The position numbers were made by a program, and so were the translations under genes. This document shows, in pieces, positions 23,425 through 29,498 of a stretch of DNA of 29,685 bases (position 1 is the stretch's first letter; each line of letters opens with the position of its first letter). Origin of the DNA: a virus; IMG/VR virus record IMGVR_UViG_3300028364_000109, positions 1 to 29,685 of that record; one strand, written 5' to 3'. A model generated the notes under the pieces. It was not told where the DNA came from. It did no database searches and worked only from the letters and a program-made list of their open reading frames with translations.

Positions 23425-24144
23425 CTATAATAGATGTTTAATTGCGTCTAGATCAATTTCTTTATGGCAATATTGTGTAACTTTCTGTCTGTCTTCACTC
23501 TTAGCGATTTTTCCATTTCTCATGTTTTGTACTAAAACATTGTTAATTTCTTTTCTGCTAAGTTTTGAATAGTCAACTTCATCAGCCTTAATTTCTGTAA
23601 CTTCTTCTTCAGATTTTTTTAATACCTGAACGTTACCGATCTTAGTAACAGCCTTACGAGCAGGTGCTCTTTTGACCATTTTTGTAACTACTTCTGTTAA
23701 CATTTCAAAATTCTTCTTAAGCTCTTCTTTTTCTTGCTCAGACTTGGCTAACTTATCGTTAATCGTATCTCTTTCAGACTTAAGTAGAGTTTTTTCTTCA
23801 TCTTCAACGATAACTTCTTTAGTTACAACTTCAGACTTTTTCAAGTTTTCACTTGGAGCTTCTTCTTCAGTAAAAAGAGTAGACTTAATTGAATTATAAT
23901 GAGCTTCTTTTTCAGACTTGTTCATAGATGCGTACATCTTGTTCATTTCTGTAATATCACTCTCATCATACTCGTACTCTACTTCTTCTGACTTAGCCAA
24001 AGAAACTTCTTCATTAGCATTAGCTTCAGGAGTTTCAATAGAAACCTCTTCATCAATACTTTGCTCAGCTTTAGCTAGGTGTTGTTTGAATTCTACTTCA
24101 ACCTCACTAATAAGCTTTGCCATGTCTTTTTCATTAAAATTCAT
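23425..24144 (-). CDS. Putative capsid scaffolding protein
   Basis: This 239-residue protein is acidic and mainly helical, with a coiled-coil centre (about 118-155) and a basic patch (VKRAPARKAVTK) near 157-168. It lies directly upstream of the capsid gene with a 9-nt gap, the normal place for a scaffold. A short motif, Leu/Ile-x-Lys-Ser/Ala-Glu, occurs seven times (residues 23-27, 49-53, 101-105, 120-124, 132-136, 175-179, 213-217). The prohead protease is encoded divergently at 24763. A ribosome site AAAGGAG precedes the ATG. Scaffold role is inferred from position and composition. Confidence 0.7.
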   Translation of the reverse strand: MNFNEKDMAKLISEVEVEFKQHLAKAEQSIDEEVSIETPEANANEEVSLAKSEEVEYEYDESDITEMNKMYASMNKSEKEAHYNSIKSTLFTEEEAPSENLKKSEVVTKEVIVEDEEKTLLKSERDTINDKLAKSEQEKEELKKNFEMLTEVVTKMVKRAPARKAVTKIGNVQVLKKSEEEVTEIKADEVDYSKLSRKEINNVLVQNMRNGKIAKSEDRQKVTQYCHKEIDLDAIKHLL

Positions 24145-24171
24145 GGTTACTCCTTTAATTAGTAGTTAAAA

Positions 24172-24564
24172 TTAAATTCCCTTTGTCTTCATTCTATCGC
24201 TATACTCAATAGACTCACCATCACTAGCTTCTGCAAGTGCAAGGTCTGTTGGGTGTGTTTTAATGATCATCTTCATTCCGATCTTTCCGATCTCGATCAT
24301 GATCTTAGCTGATACTAGTGCATCGACTGCATCTGCTCTTGACGAGTAAGATAGTCTATGAGGTGTGTAAGCATCAAGGTCATTTCCAAAAACATCTTTA
24401 GACACTGCACTTTCTTGTTCAATAAAAATTGAAGCTTCGTCAGTGTTAAGAACTAGTTTAGGATACCCATTAACTTTTTCCTCTGATACAGTAAAGCCAC
24501 GTCTCTCAAGCTTATCTTTAAGCTCTCTTACGTGTGCCTCAGCTACGGCTGTAGATTTTGCCAT
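24172..24564 (-). CDS. Small protein heading the capsid operon
   Basis: A 130-residue protein starting MAKSTAVAEAHVRELKDKLE. An ATG four codons upstream (24574-24576) is less likely because its codons contain the GGAGG ribosome site that serves the ATG at 24562-24564. An N-terminal helix is followed by a short beta part (FTVSEEKVNGYPKLVLN) and two more helical segments with a hydrophobic stretch AKIMIEIGKIGMKMII. No signature known to me. First gene of the operon with scaffold and capsid, so probably a late head protein or assembly factor. Confidence 0.7.
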   Translation of the reverse strand: MAKSTAVAEAHVRELKDKLERRGFTVSEEKVNGYPKLVLNTDEASIFIEQESAVSKDVFGNDLDAYTPHRLSYSSRADAVDALVSAKIMIEIGKIGMKMIIKTHPTDLALAEASDGESIEYSDRMKTKGI

Positions 24565-24595
24565 AATTTCCTCCATATATTGGTGTTAATAGTTA

Positions 24596-24611
24596 CCAGT
24601 GAAATTACTGG
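24596..24611 (-). other. Small hairpin in capsid operon 5' leader
   Basis: CCAGT-GAAATT-ACTGG, a 5-bp stem between the class II promoter at 24613-24629 and the ribosome site of the first gene. Might stabilise the mRNA. Stem is short. Confidence 0.35.
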
Positions 24612-24612
24612 C

Positions 24613-24629
24613 ATATAAGTTATAAATTA
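24613..24629 (-). promoter_or_regulatory. Class II (putative late) promoter for capsid operon
   Basis: Minus strand reads TAATTTATAACTTATAT, close to TAATCTATAACCTAATA at 26568 and CAATCTTTAACCTATAT at 28194. Located about 50 nt before the start of the first gene. Confidence 0.5.
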
Positions 24630-24631
24630 CC

Positions 24632-24657
24632 GTTTTTACTAGCTTTTAAGTAAAAAC
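24632..24657. repeat. 9-bp inverted repeat between divergent late operons
   Basis: GTTTTTACT and AGTAAAAAC form a perfect inverted repeat with an 8-nt spacer. It lies in the 198-bp gene-free space (24565-24762) between the capsid operon and the prohead protease gene. It could be an operator or a hairpin. The rest of this space holds the two class II promoters and no gene. Confidence 0.5.
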
Positions 24658-24718
24658 AAGTACTTAAAGGCGTTTTGTCTCCCAACCTATTATTTTCAAT
24701 AAAAAACAGTGTAAATAG

Positions 24719-24735
24719 CAATCTATAAAGTACCT
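24719..24735 (+). promoter_or_regulatory. Class II (putative late) promoter for prohead protease operon
   Basis: Reads CAATCTATAAAGTACCT and shares a 20-nt identical block with the endolysin promoter. The box sits inside an inverted repeat TAGCAAT (24716-24722) / ATTGCTA (24736-24742). Lies about 28 nt before the ATG. Confidence 0.6.
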
Positions 24736-24762
24736 ATTGCTATCAACTAAAACTGGCTAAAT

Positions 24763-26166
24763 ATGACTAGAAAACACGGAACATTTATACACGGTATTGC
24801 AGCTTCTCAACATATAGATTCGAGTGGTGAGAGAATTATCATTTCTGGAGTGGATGTAAGTTCACTAACTCTTGACGGTGTGTTTAACTTTGAACATGAA
24901 AGTAAGCAAGCTTCTCAAATTGTAGGTAAAATACTAGAGGCTAAAAAAATACTAACTAAAGACGATTGTGAAAACAAACATCACAAGTTTTTTTGGGATA
25001 AAGTAAAGATGCCCTTTATTTATGTAATGGGTGAACTATTTGACAGTGTTAACCATATAGGAGCTAACGATGTAGCTGCAATGGCTAGATACGATAAGAA
25101 TGTAGACGATACTAAAACAAAAAAGCTAATTAATTTTTCAATTGAGGGTTCTAGATTAGGTAAAGAAGGTTCAAATATTACCAACTGTATAGCTAGAAAG
25201 GTAACTGTTACCCTAACTCCCTGTAATAAGATGGCTCAAGCTGAACAATTAGATAACCCATCAAAAGAAGTTAAAGAAAAAAGCACATTTGATATTAAAG
25301 AGATACTAGGTAAATTTAAGAAAAGTGAAGAAATTGAGGTTGAATTTTTTAAATCTGAAGATGTACATAATTACCAAACTAACAGTAAAACCAGAAATAT
25401 TAATAGAAAAAAGAACGTCAATCAAAAGAAAATTATAGATAGAAAAAAGAACGTCAACCAAAAGAAAAGAGTTAACCAGAGAAGTAGTAAGGATTTTTTT
25501 ACATCAAATGTAAGGAAAGCTATCACGGCATCTTGTGGTTTAGGTGCTCCAAGTAGTATGGTTGGTGGTGCTGCATTGCAGAAAGAGCATATACTCAAAT
25601 ACCTTGCTGAAGATTCTTGGCAAAGGTTTGAAAAGAAAGACGATATTATAAGGATAATTCAAGAAAAATCTCCATCTATGAGTAAGACTGAAGTTGAAGC
25701 TGTAGCTAAAACTTTTTCTTATATGCAAGAAAAAAAGAAGGAAATGTCTTTGGAAAAGGCATTGGTAGATAGGGGAATGAGTAGACAGAAAAAAGTACAA
25801 GCTAGAGCCGAAAGAGCTGACAACTTCAAACCTAAAACCAAAGAAAAATTCACAGCTGACGGACTTAGAACTATGCCTAAACCCAAAGCACCTGCCGGAT
25901 CTGAGCCTAAATTGTCTACAGACCACGGTAATAGACCTAAAAGAGGTAGATTAGGATTGATTCAAGGTGGGAAGAAAGATTCTAGTGATCAGACCGAGAC
26001 AGATATAATGCCAAATCTTGCAGCATCAGAAGATGATAGGTGTTGGGATGGCTACAAACCTGCTAAAGGCAAAAAAGCTTACAGTAAGGGTTCTTGTGTT
26101 AAAAAGTCTAAAAAAATCTTAAAGAAAAAATCAGAAGACGAAGATACTGAAAAAGGTGTCTGTTAA
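24763..26166 (+). CDS. Prohead protease with long basic C-terminal extension
   Basis: Residues 1-165 of this 467-residue protein look like a phage prohead serine protease (herpesvirus-protease fold): FIHGIAASQHIDSSGERII, FNFEHES with candidate His45, VMGELFD, and LINFSIEGSRL with candidate nucleophile Ser126. The remaining 300 residues are basic and low in complexity, with a 12-residue tandem repeat (RKKNVNQKKIID-like) at about 215-238 and a C-terminal RCWDGYKPAKGKKAYSKGSC motif also seen at the ends of other phage virion proteins. KSE sites occur at 187-189, 197-199 and near the end. It should process scaffold and capsid. No clear ribosome site precedes the ATG. Confidence 0.75.
   Translation: MTRKHGTFIHGIAASQHIDSSGERIIISGVDVSSLTLDGVFNFEHESKQASQIVGKILEAKKILTKDDCENKHHKFFWDKVKMPFIYVMGELFDSVNHIGANDVAAMARYDKNVDDTKTKKLINFSIEGSRLGKEGSNITNCIARKVTVTLTPCNKMAQAEQLDNPSKEVKEKSTFDIKEILGKFKKSEEIEVEFFKSEDVHNYQTNSKTRNINRKKNVNQKKIIDRKKNVNQKKRVNQRSSKDFFTSNVRKAITASCGLGAPSSMVGGAALQKEHILKYLAEDSWQRFEKKDDIIRIIQEKSPSMSKTEVEAVAKTFSYMQEKKKEMSLEKALVDRGMSRQKKVQARAERADNFKPKTKEKFTADGLRTMPKPKAPAGSEPKLSTDHGNRPKRGRLGLIQGGKKDSSDQTETDIMPNLAASEDDRCWDGYKPAKGKKAYSKGSCVKKSKKILKKKSEDEDTEKGVC
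25405..25476 (+). repeat. Two 36-bp tandem repeats in prohead protease gene
   Basis: Two adjacent 36-bp units starting AGAAAAAAGAACGTCAA, differing mainly at their ends, code for RKKNVNQKK plus three variable residues. Confidence 0.85.
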
Positions 26167-26561
26167 TGGCAAAAGAAAGAACTAAAAGAGTTGCTGTTTG
26201 TCTAGTAAAAGATTGGCAAGACAATGTACTTATGGGCAAGAGAAACGATAACGATCTATGGACAAACCCAGGCGGTCACCTAGATAAGGGAGAGTGTCCC
26301 TATGTCGGTGCTATTAGAGAGTTAAAAGAAGAAACAGGACTAGACGCTACAGATACTAAATTAGTTAAAGTCGGAAAAGACGGTGATATGATGATTTACG
26401 TTTTTGAAGTTACTGTAGATCCTGAACAAAAAGTTGATGTATCTAAAGATCCAGATAAAGAGTGTGATGATTGGGAATACAAAGACCCTAACGAAGTTAA
26501 GGATAAACTTCACGTATCGATAGAAAAAAATATGTTGTTAAAATATTGGATAGATTGTTAA
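26166..26561 (+). CDS. Nudix hydrolase
   Basis: This 131-residue protein contains a complete Nudix box from G37 to L59: G, five residues, E43, seven residues, then RELKEETGL. It hydrolyses a nucleoside diphosphate linked to another group; candidates are oxidised dNTPs, ADP-ribose, or NAD- or 5'-capped RNA, and the sequence does not decide. The ATG overlaps the prohead protease stop as TAATG, so it is translated with a late head gene. No terminator follows before the next promoter. Confidence 0.92.
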   Translation: MAKERTKRVAVCLVKDWQDNVLMGKRNDNDLWTNPGGHLDKGECPYVGAIRELKEETGLDATDTKLVKVGKDGDMMIYVFEVTVDPEQKVDVSKDPDKECDDWEYKDPNEVKDKLHVSIEKNMLLKYWIDC

Positions 26562-26567
26562 TAACAA

Positions 26568-26584
26568 TAATCTATAACCTAATA
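26568..26584 (+). promoter_or_regulatory. Class II (putative late) promoter for gene 26630
   Basis: Reads TAATCTATAACCTAATA, matching the class II consensus, about 45 nt before the ATG. Confidence 0.5.
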
Positions 26585-26586
26585 GT

Positions 26587-26613
26587 ACGCATAAGCGTTA
26601 CAGAATAATCTGT
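26587..26613 (+). other. Two small tandem hairpins in 5' leader
   Basis: ACGC-ATAA-GCGT (26587-26598) and ACAGA-ATAA-TCTGT (26600-26613): two short stems with the same four-base loop, just upstream of the ribosome site of gene 26630. They may protect the mRNA 5' end. Confidence 0.4.
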
Positions 26614-26629
26614 TCTATAGGAGAATAAA

Positions 26630-27388
26630 ATGATTAGTAAAAGTGAAGAGGTAATCTTAACAGTTGCTCTTTCAAACGAAAGAATTGCAAGTGAGATTGT
26701 GGCTAGAGTAATTGACACTGCACCAGCCGATGCAGCTGCAGCACAAGCTATTTTAGACATCATCAAACCATCTAAAAAAGAATCAAAAGAAATTGAAGAG
26801 TATTTAGTAGTAGCCCTAACTAGTCGTAAGTACGGTAAGGAAATTGCAGGTCAATTAGAAGTTATAGTTGAATGTCTAAAGCATCAAGTTGATGCAAATG
26901 ACGTAGCATTAGCTGTAGCTCAATCTAAACTATCACCACTTAGTAAAGAAGCTACAGAGTATCTAGTAGTTGCTTGTGCTAACAGAAGTGTTGCAAAAAG
27001 TATATCTGACAAGATAAATGTAGCGATAACGTCAGCATCTAGTATTTCAACATCACCATCAGCAGCTACTTTTTCAGGTACAATGACTATTACAAGTTTT
27101 GCTGATTTAAGTGCGGATTCAGTTTCAGTTGATGGTGGGACTTACTTAGAAGGTATACAGTGGTTTGCTGCTACAACTAACGATGCTACGGCAAACTCAC
27201 TTGCTTCAGCAATTCAAGCTGGAGTACAAGGTGTTACAGCCTTAGCCGTAGGTCCAGTCATTACAATTACCGCAAATGCAACAGAGGTCAACCCAGGTGA
27301 TGCTTTTGGTGCAGTAACAATGGTGTATAACGATGCTGCTGGTGGAGTGGGTATGACAGTATCTGGACCAACTTTAACTGCAGACTAA
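26630..27388 (+). CDS. Virion-type protein with triple helical repeat and beta domain
   Basis: The N-terminal part of this 252-residue protein contains three copies of a helical module: residues 4-27 (KSEEVILTVALSNERIASEI), 52-79 (SKEIEEYLVVALTSRKYGKE) and 105-133 (SKEATEYLVVACANRSVAKS). The C-terminal 110 residues are a Gly/Thr/Ala-rich beta domain with FAATTNDATANSLASAI, a pattern common in phage tail and decoration proteins. The leader TATAGGAGAATAAAATG is like that of the capsid gene, suggesting a high translation level. A KSE site lies at residues 4-6. Probably a structural protein; exact place unknown. Confidence 0.75.
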   Translation: MISKSEEVILTVALSNERIASEIVARVIDTAPADAAAAQAILDIIKPSKKESKEIEEYLVVALTSRKYGKEIAGQLEVIVECLKHQVDANDVALAVAQSKLSPLSKEATEYLVVACANRSVAKSISDKINVAITSASSISTSPSAATFSGTMTITSFADLSADSVSVDGGTYLEGIQWFAATTNDATANSLASAIQAGVQGVTALAVGPVITITANATEVNPGDAFGAVTMVYNDAAGGVGMTVSGPTLTAD

Positions 27389-27408
27389 AAAACAAATGAG
27401 GAGTAAAA

Positions 27409-27549
27409 ATGAAAAAATCAGATAAAATGAGAAAATTAGCCTCTTTACCAGTCAAAAAAACTGAAAAGAAAAAAGAAGTTAAAAAAGAAGTTAAAAAAGA
27501 AGTTAAAAAAGAAGTTAAAAAAGAAGTTAAAAAAGAAAAGAAGAAATAA
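27409..27549 (+). CDS. 46-aa Lys-rich peptide with five KKEV repeats
   Basis: A short gene with ATG at 27409 and an exact ribosome site (GAGGAG, 6 nt upstream). The 46-residue product begins MKKSDKMRKLASLPVKK and continues with KKEV repeated five times and a Lys tail. The charge is strongly positive overall. It follows the 252-aa virion gene by 20 nt and ends just before a terminator. It could bind DNA or RNA, or decorate the head interior, but nothing fixes this. The good ribosome site, operon position and following terminator support that it is translated. Confidence 0.7.
   Translation: MKKSDKMRKLASLPVKKTEKKKEVKKEVKKEVKKEVKKEVKKEKKK
27469..27528 (+). repeat. Five perfect 12-bp tandem repeats
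   Basis: AAAAAAGAAGTT repeated five times without mismatch, encoding KKEV x5. A sixth, altered unit follows. Confidence 0.95.
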
Positions 27550-27550
27550 C

Positions 27551-27578
27551 AGTAAGCCCTCACATAGAGGGCTTTACT
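27551..27578. terminator. Terminator between convergent genes
   Basis: AGTAAGCCCTC pairs with GAGGGCTTTACT (one bulged base) around a 5-nt loop. It lies between the Lys-rich peptide gene and the convergent kinase-like gene and includes the kinase stop codon. T-runs are weak on both sides, so efficiency is uncertain. Confidence 0.6.
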
Positions 27579-28171
27579 ATTTGGTATTCTTTTTTAATGT
27601 GAGTTAGTATTGAACTGTGAATAGTCATTATACTATCACCCTCATCTATATCTAGAACATTGAAAGATATATTCCAATTAAACGGTAAATTTTGAAAGTT
27701 CTTCAAGGCATCTTTGAGGGTATTTAATTGACTTTTGTTTTCTATTATCTCCAGACTTGTCTTAAATAAATTACTTTTTCTGACCAATCTACTATCACAC
27801 ATGTTTATATCTAATGGGCTTAGTATAAAATTTACGAAATTAAACTTAGAATTCATATCCTCATATATTTGTATAGATTCTTTATACTTTTTATATATTT
27901 GTTCGTAATTCATCATATTAGTGTAATCTTGAGATATGGTTGTAGCTACAGATCCATCTAAAAGAACTACGGTGTCTTGGTTATTTTTAATGTAATTATA
28001 AACGGTTAGGAGTTTTTCTTTCAAATCAGATGCTGAAATTTGTTTTTGGAAGTCAAAGGTTTTGCTATCAATACCCTCTCTTTTCAATAGGTTACGTACC
28101 ATATTTATCTGAGTAGTCTTACCAACACCTACAATCCCGTCAATAGACAATACATTCAGTTTTTTTCTCAT
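27560..28171 (-). CDS. dNMP/thymidylate kinase-like P-loop kinase
   Basis: A 203-residue protein starting MRKKLNVLSIDGIVGVGKTT, with a P-loop at 12-20 in the form typical of thymidylate and deoxynucleoside kinases, then VVLLDGSVATT in the place of the DR-type substrate motif and a later ILSPLDINMCDSRLV like the lid segment. It would phosphorylate a nucleotide for DNA synthesis; the typical DRY motif is not present. A longer frame beginning at GTG 28186 is unlikely since that GTG is part of the promoter box. The ATG at 28171 lies 5 nt after the -10 box with no ribosome site, so it is predicted leaderless. It is a minus-strand island among plus-strand virion genes. Confidence 0.7.
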   Translation of the reverse strand: MRKKLNVLSIDGIVGVGKTTQINMVRNLLKREGIDSKTFDFQKQISASDLKEKLLTVYNYIKNNQDTVVLLDGSVATTISQDYTNMMNYEQIYKKYKESIQIYEDMNSKFNFVNFILSPLDINMCDSRLVRKSNLFKTSLEIIENKSQLNTLKDALKNFQNLPFNWNISFNVLDIDEGDSIMTIHSSILTHIKKEYQIVKPSM

Positions 28172-28176
28172 ACTAG

Positions 28177-28187
28177 ATAATACCACA
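28177..28187 (-). promoter_or_regulatory. Class I extended -10 promoter, leaderless type
   Basis: Minus strand reads TTTTGTGG-TATTAT, then CTAGT, then ATG. It lies 6 bp from the divergent class II promoter at 28194-28210. Confidence 0.68.
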
Positions 28188-28193
28188 AAATGA

Positions 28194-28210
28194 CAATCTT
28201 TAACCTATAT
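28194..28210 (+). promoter_or_regulatory. Class II (putative late) promoter for gene 28233
   Basis: Reads CAATCTTTAACCTATAT. About 22 nt before the ATG, with a strong GGAGGG ribosome site between. Confidence 0.55.
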
Positions 28211-28232
28211 TAATAACTTATGGAGGGTTTTT

Positions 28233-28661
28233 ATGTACCTATCTGCCAAAATAATGAAAAATGTAGTAGACGTAAACCACTGGCAACACGCTAATCAAGC
28301 AAATATATCAGAAGGTCAGGCTAATACTATGTATATTCAGCTAGTTAACTTAGATTGGAGTACCAAAGCAAGTCCTGAACAATCTTCAGCATTTGCCCAG
28401 TATCCTATTAGGTATATATCTGAAGACCCTGCTTTGGGTGTTGAAGCTCAATTTTTAAATATTGACGATGCTCAGGAGTTCACAATCTCAGGAACACAAC
28501 CTTTCCCAGATGATAAAAGTATTTGGAAATTTGACTTGACATCTGACCAAATACCTGCTGCAGGTAATATGATAATTAATATTACAGAAGGTGGGGTTGT
28601 TAAATCTTTTCTGATCACACAAGCAATTAAGGTTAATCTCTTAAATGCAGGGGGTTGCTAG
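28233..28661 (+). CDS. Small virion-type protein
   Basis: This 142-residue protein is beta-rich: MYIQLVNLDWS, PIRYISEDPALGVEAQFLNID and NMIINITEGGVVKSFLITQAIKV appear as strands. It has no catalytic motif. A GGAGGG ribosome site lies 8 nt before the ATG. It is followed after 2 nt by the connector-like gene, so a role at the head-tail joint, or as a decoration protein, is a reasonable guess from place only. Confidence 0.7.
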   Translation: MYLSAKIMKNVVDVNHWQHANQANISEGQANTMYIQLVNLDWSTKASPEQSSAFAQYPIRYISEDPALGVEAQFLNIDDAQEFTISGTQPFPDDKSIWKFDLTSDQIPAAGNMIINITEGGVVKSFLITQAIKVNLLNAGGC

Positions 28662-28663
28662 AA

Positions 28664-29482
28664 ATGGCTGACTATACTGACTCAAAAGACAGGGAACAAA
28701 AAGCATATCCTGTAGAAGCTCTGGAAACTTCTGGTCTTATGACTAGGATAGAAACAACTATCACTCCAGAACTGTTAAAATCTAGATATTTACACGGTAT
28801 ATCTTTAGATGACTATACAGAAGAAGAGCTAAAACAAGAAATTATGCTTGCCATGAACGAAATGGAAATTATGAGTGGTATAAACTTTACCAAGGTCGTT
28901 CACAAAGAAAGAGTCCCTTATGACTCTTCTCTTTATAAAAACTTTTTACACATTAAAACTAACCACAAGCCAGTCTTGAACATAACTCAAATGGCAGTTG
29001 AAAGCTCCAATGGTCAAGAAATATATAGATTACCTGCAGATTGGATCGAAATGGGATTTGCACATAAAGGGCAGATAAACCTATTACCTATCCTTACAGT
29101 TTTTGGTACTTCAGGGACAATTGCCCAAGGTGCTCCAGACGGTGCTTTAATTTTCTTACAATCTCTTAGTAATTACAAATGGTTACCAGCTTTTTGGTCT
29201 ATAACCTATACTTCTGGTGTTTGTAAAGAAGATGGTAAATTACCAGTTGTTGTAAATGACCTTATTGGTTTGACAGCTGCGATGGAGATATTAAGTGCCA
29301 AACAAAACCAAATTCAATTTACATCGCAAGCTTTGTCTCAAGATTCAATATCTCAATCTAGCTCTGGTCTAGGTCCAACATCTTACCAAAACAGGATAGA
29401 TATTCTTTTGGCAAAAAGAGATATGATGTTAAAAAGAATCAAGGCTGTTTATCATAGCAAGTATTTTATGACCAACATATGA
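28664..29482 (+). CDS. Putative head-tail connector protein
   Basis: A 272-residue protein if started at ATG 28664 (GGGGG ribosome site about 10 nt upstream); a TTG three codons earlier overlaps the previous stop and is less likely. The N-terminal ITPELLKSRYLHGISLDDYT, the helix with EEELKQEIMLAMNEMEIMSGI, and RLPADWIEMGFAHKGQINLLP are typical of head-tail adaptors that sit under the portal (gp6-like/neck proteins). The C-terminus is helical. It is part of a plus-strand virion gene group. Family call by eye. Confidence 0.6.
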   Translation: MADYTDSKDREQKAYPVEALETSGLMTRIETTITPELLKSRYLHGISLDDYTEEELKQEIMLAMNEMEIMSGINFTKVVHKERVPYDSSLYKNFLHIKTNHKPVLNITQMAVESSNGQEIYRLPADWIEMGFAHKGQINLLPILTVFGTSGTIAQGAPDGALIFLQSLSNYKWLPAFWSITYTSGVCKEDGKLPVVVNDLIGLTAAMEILSAKQNQIQFTSQALSQDSISQSSSGLGPTSYQNRIDILLAKRDMMLKRIKAVYHSKYFMTNI

Positions 29483-29488
29483 TATAAT
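29480..29488 (+). promoter_or_regulatory. Extended -10 promoter for last gene
   Basis: TGA-TATAAT, where the TGA is also the stop codon of the connector-like gene. 10 nt before the ATG of the next gene. Confidence 0.45.
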
Positions 29489-29498
29489 ATAGGTAACT

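Noticed and set aside
24565-24576. ATG at 24576 as start of the small capsid-operon gene
   Set aside because: Its first codons are the GGAGG ribosome site for ATG 24564.
27288-27563. Minus-strand frame with FLTSFLTSFLTS repeats
   Set aside because: Antisense artefact of the KKEV repeat gene; no start signals and it overlaps a clear virion gene.
28172-28186. GTG at 28186 as start of the kinase-like gene
   Set aside because: This GTG is part of the TTGTGG-TATTAT promoter box; ATG 28171 gives the normal N-terminus before the P-loop.
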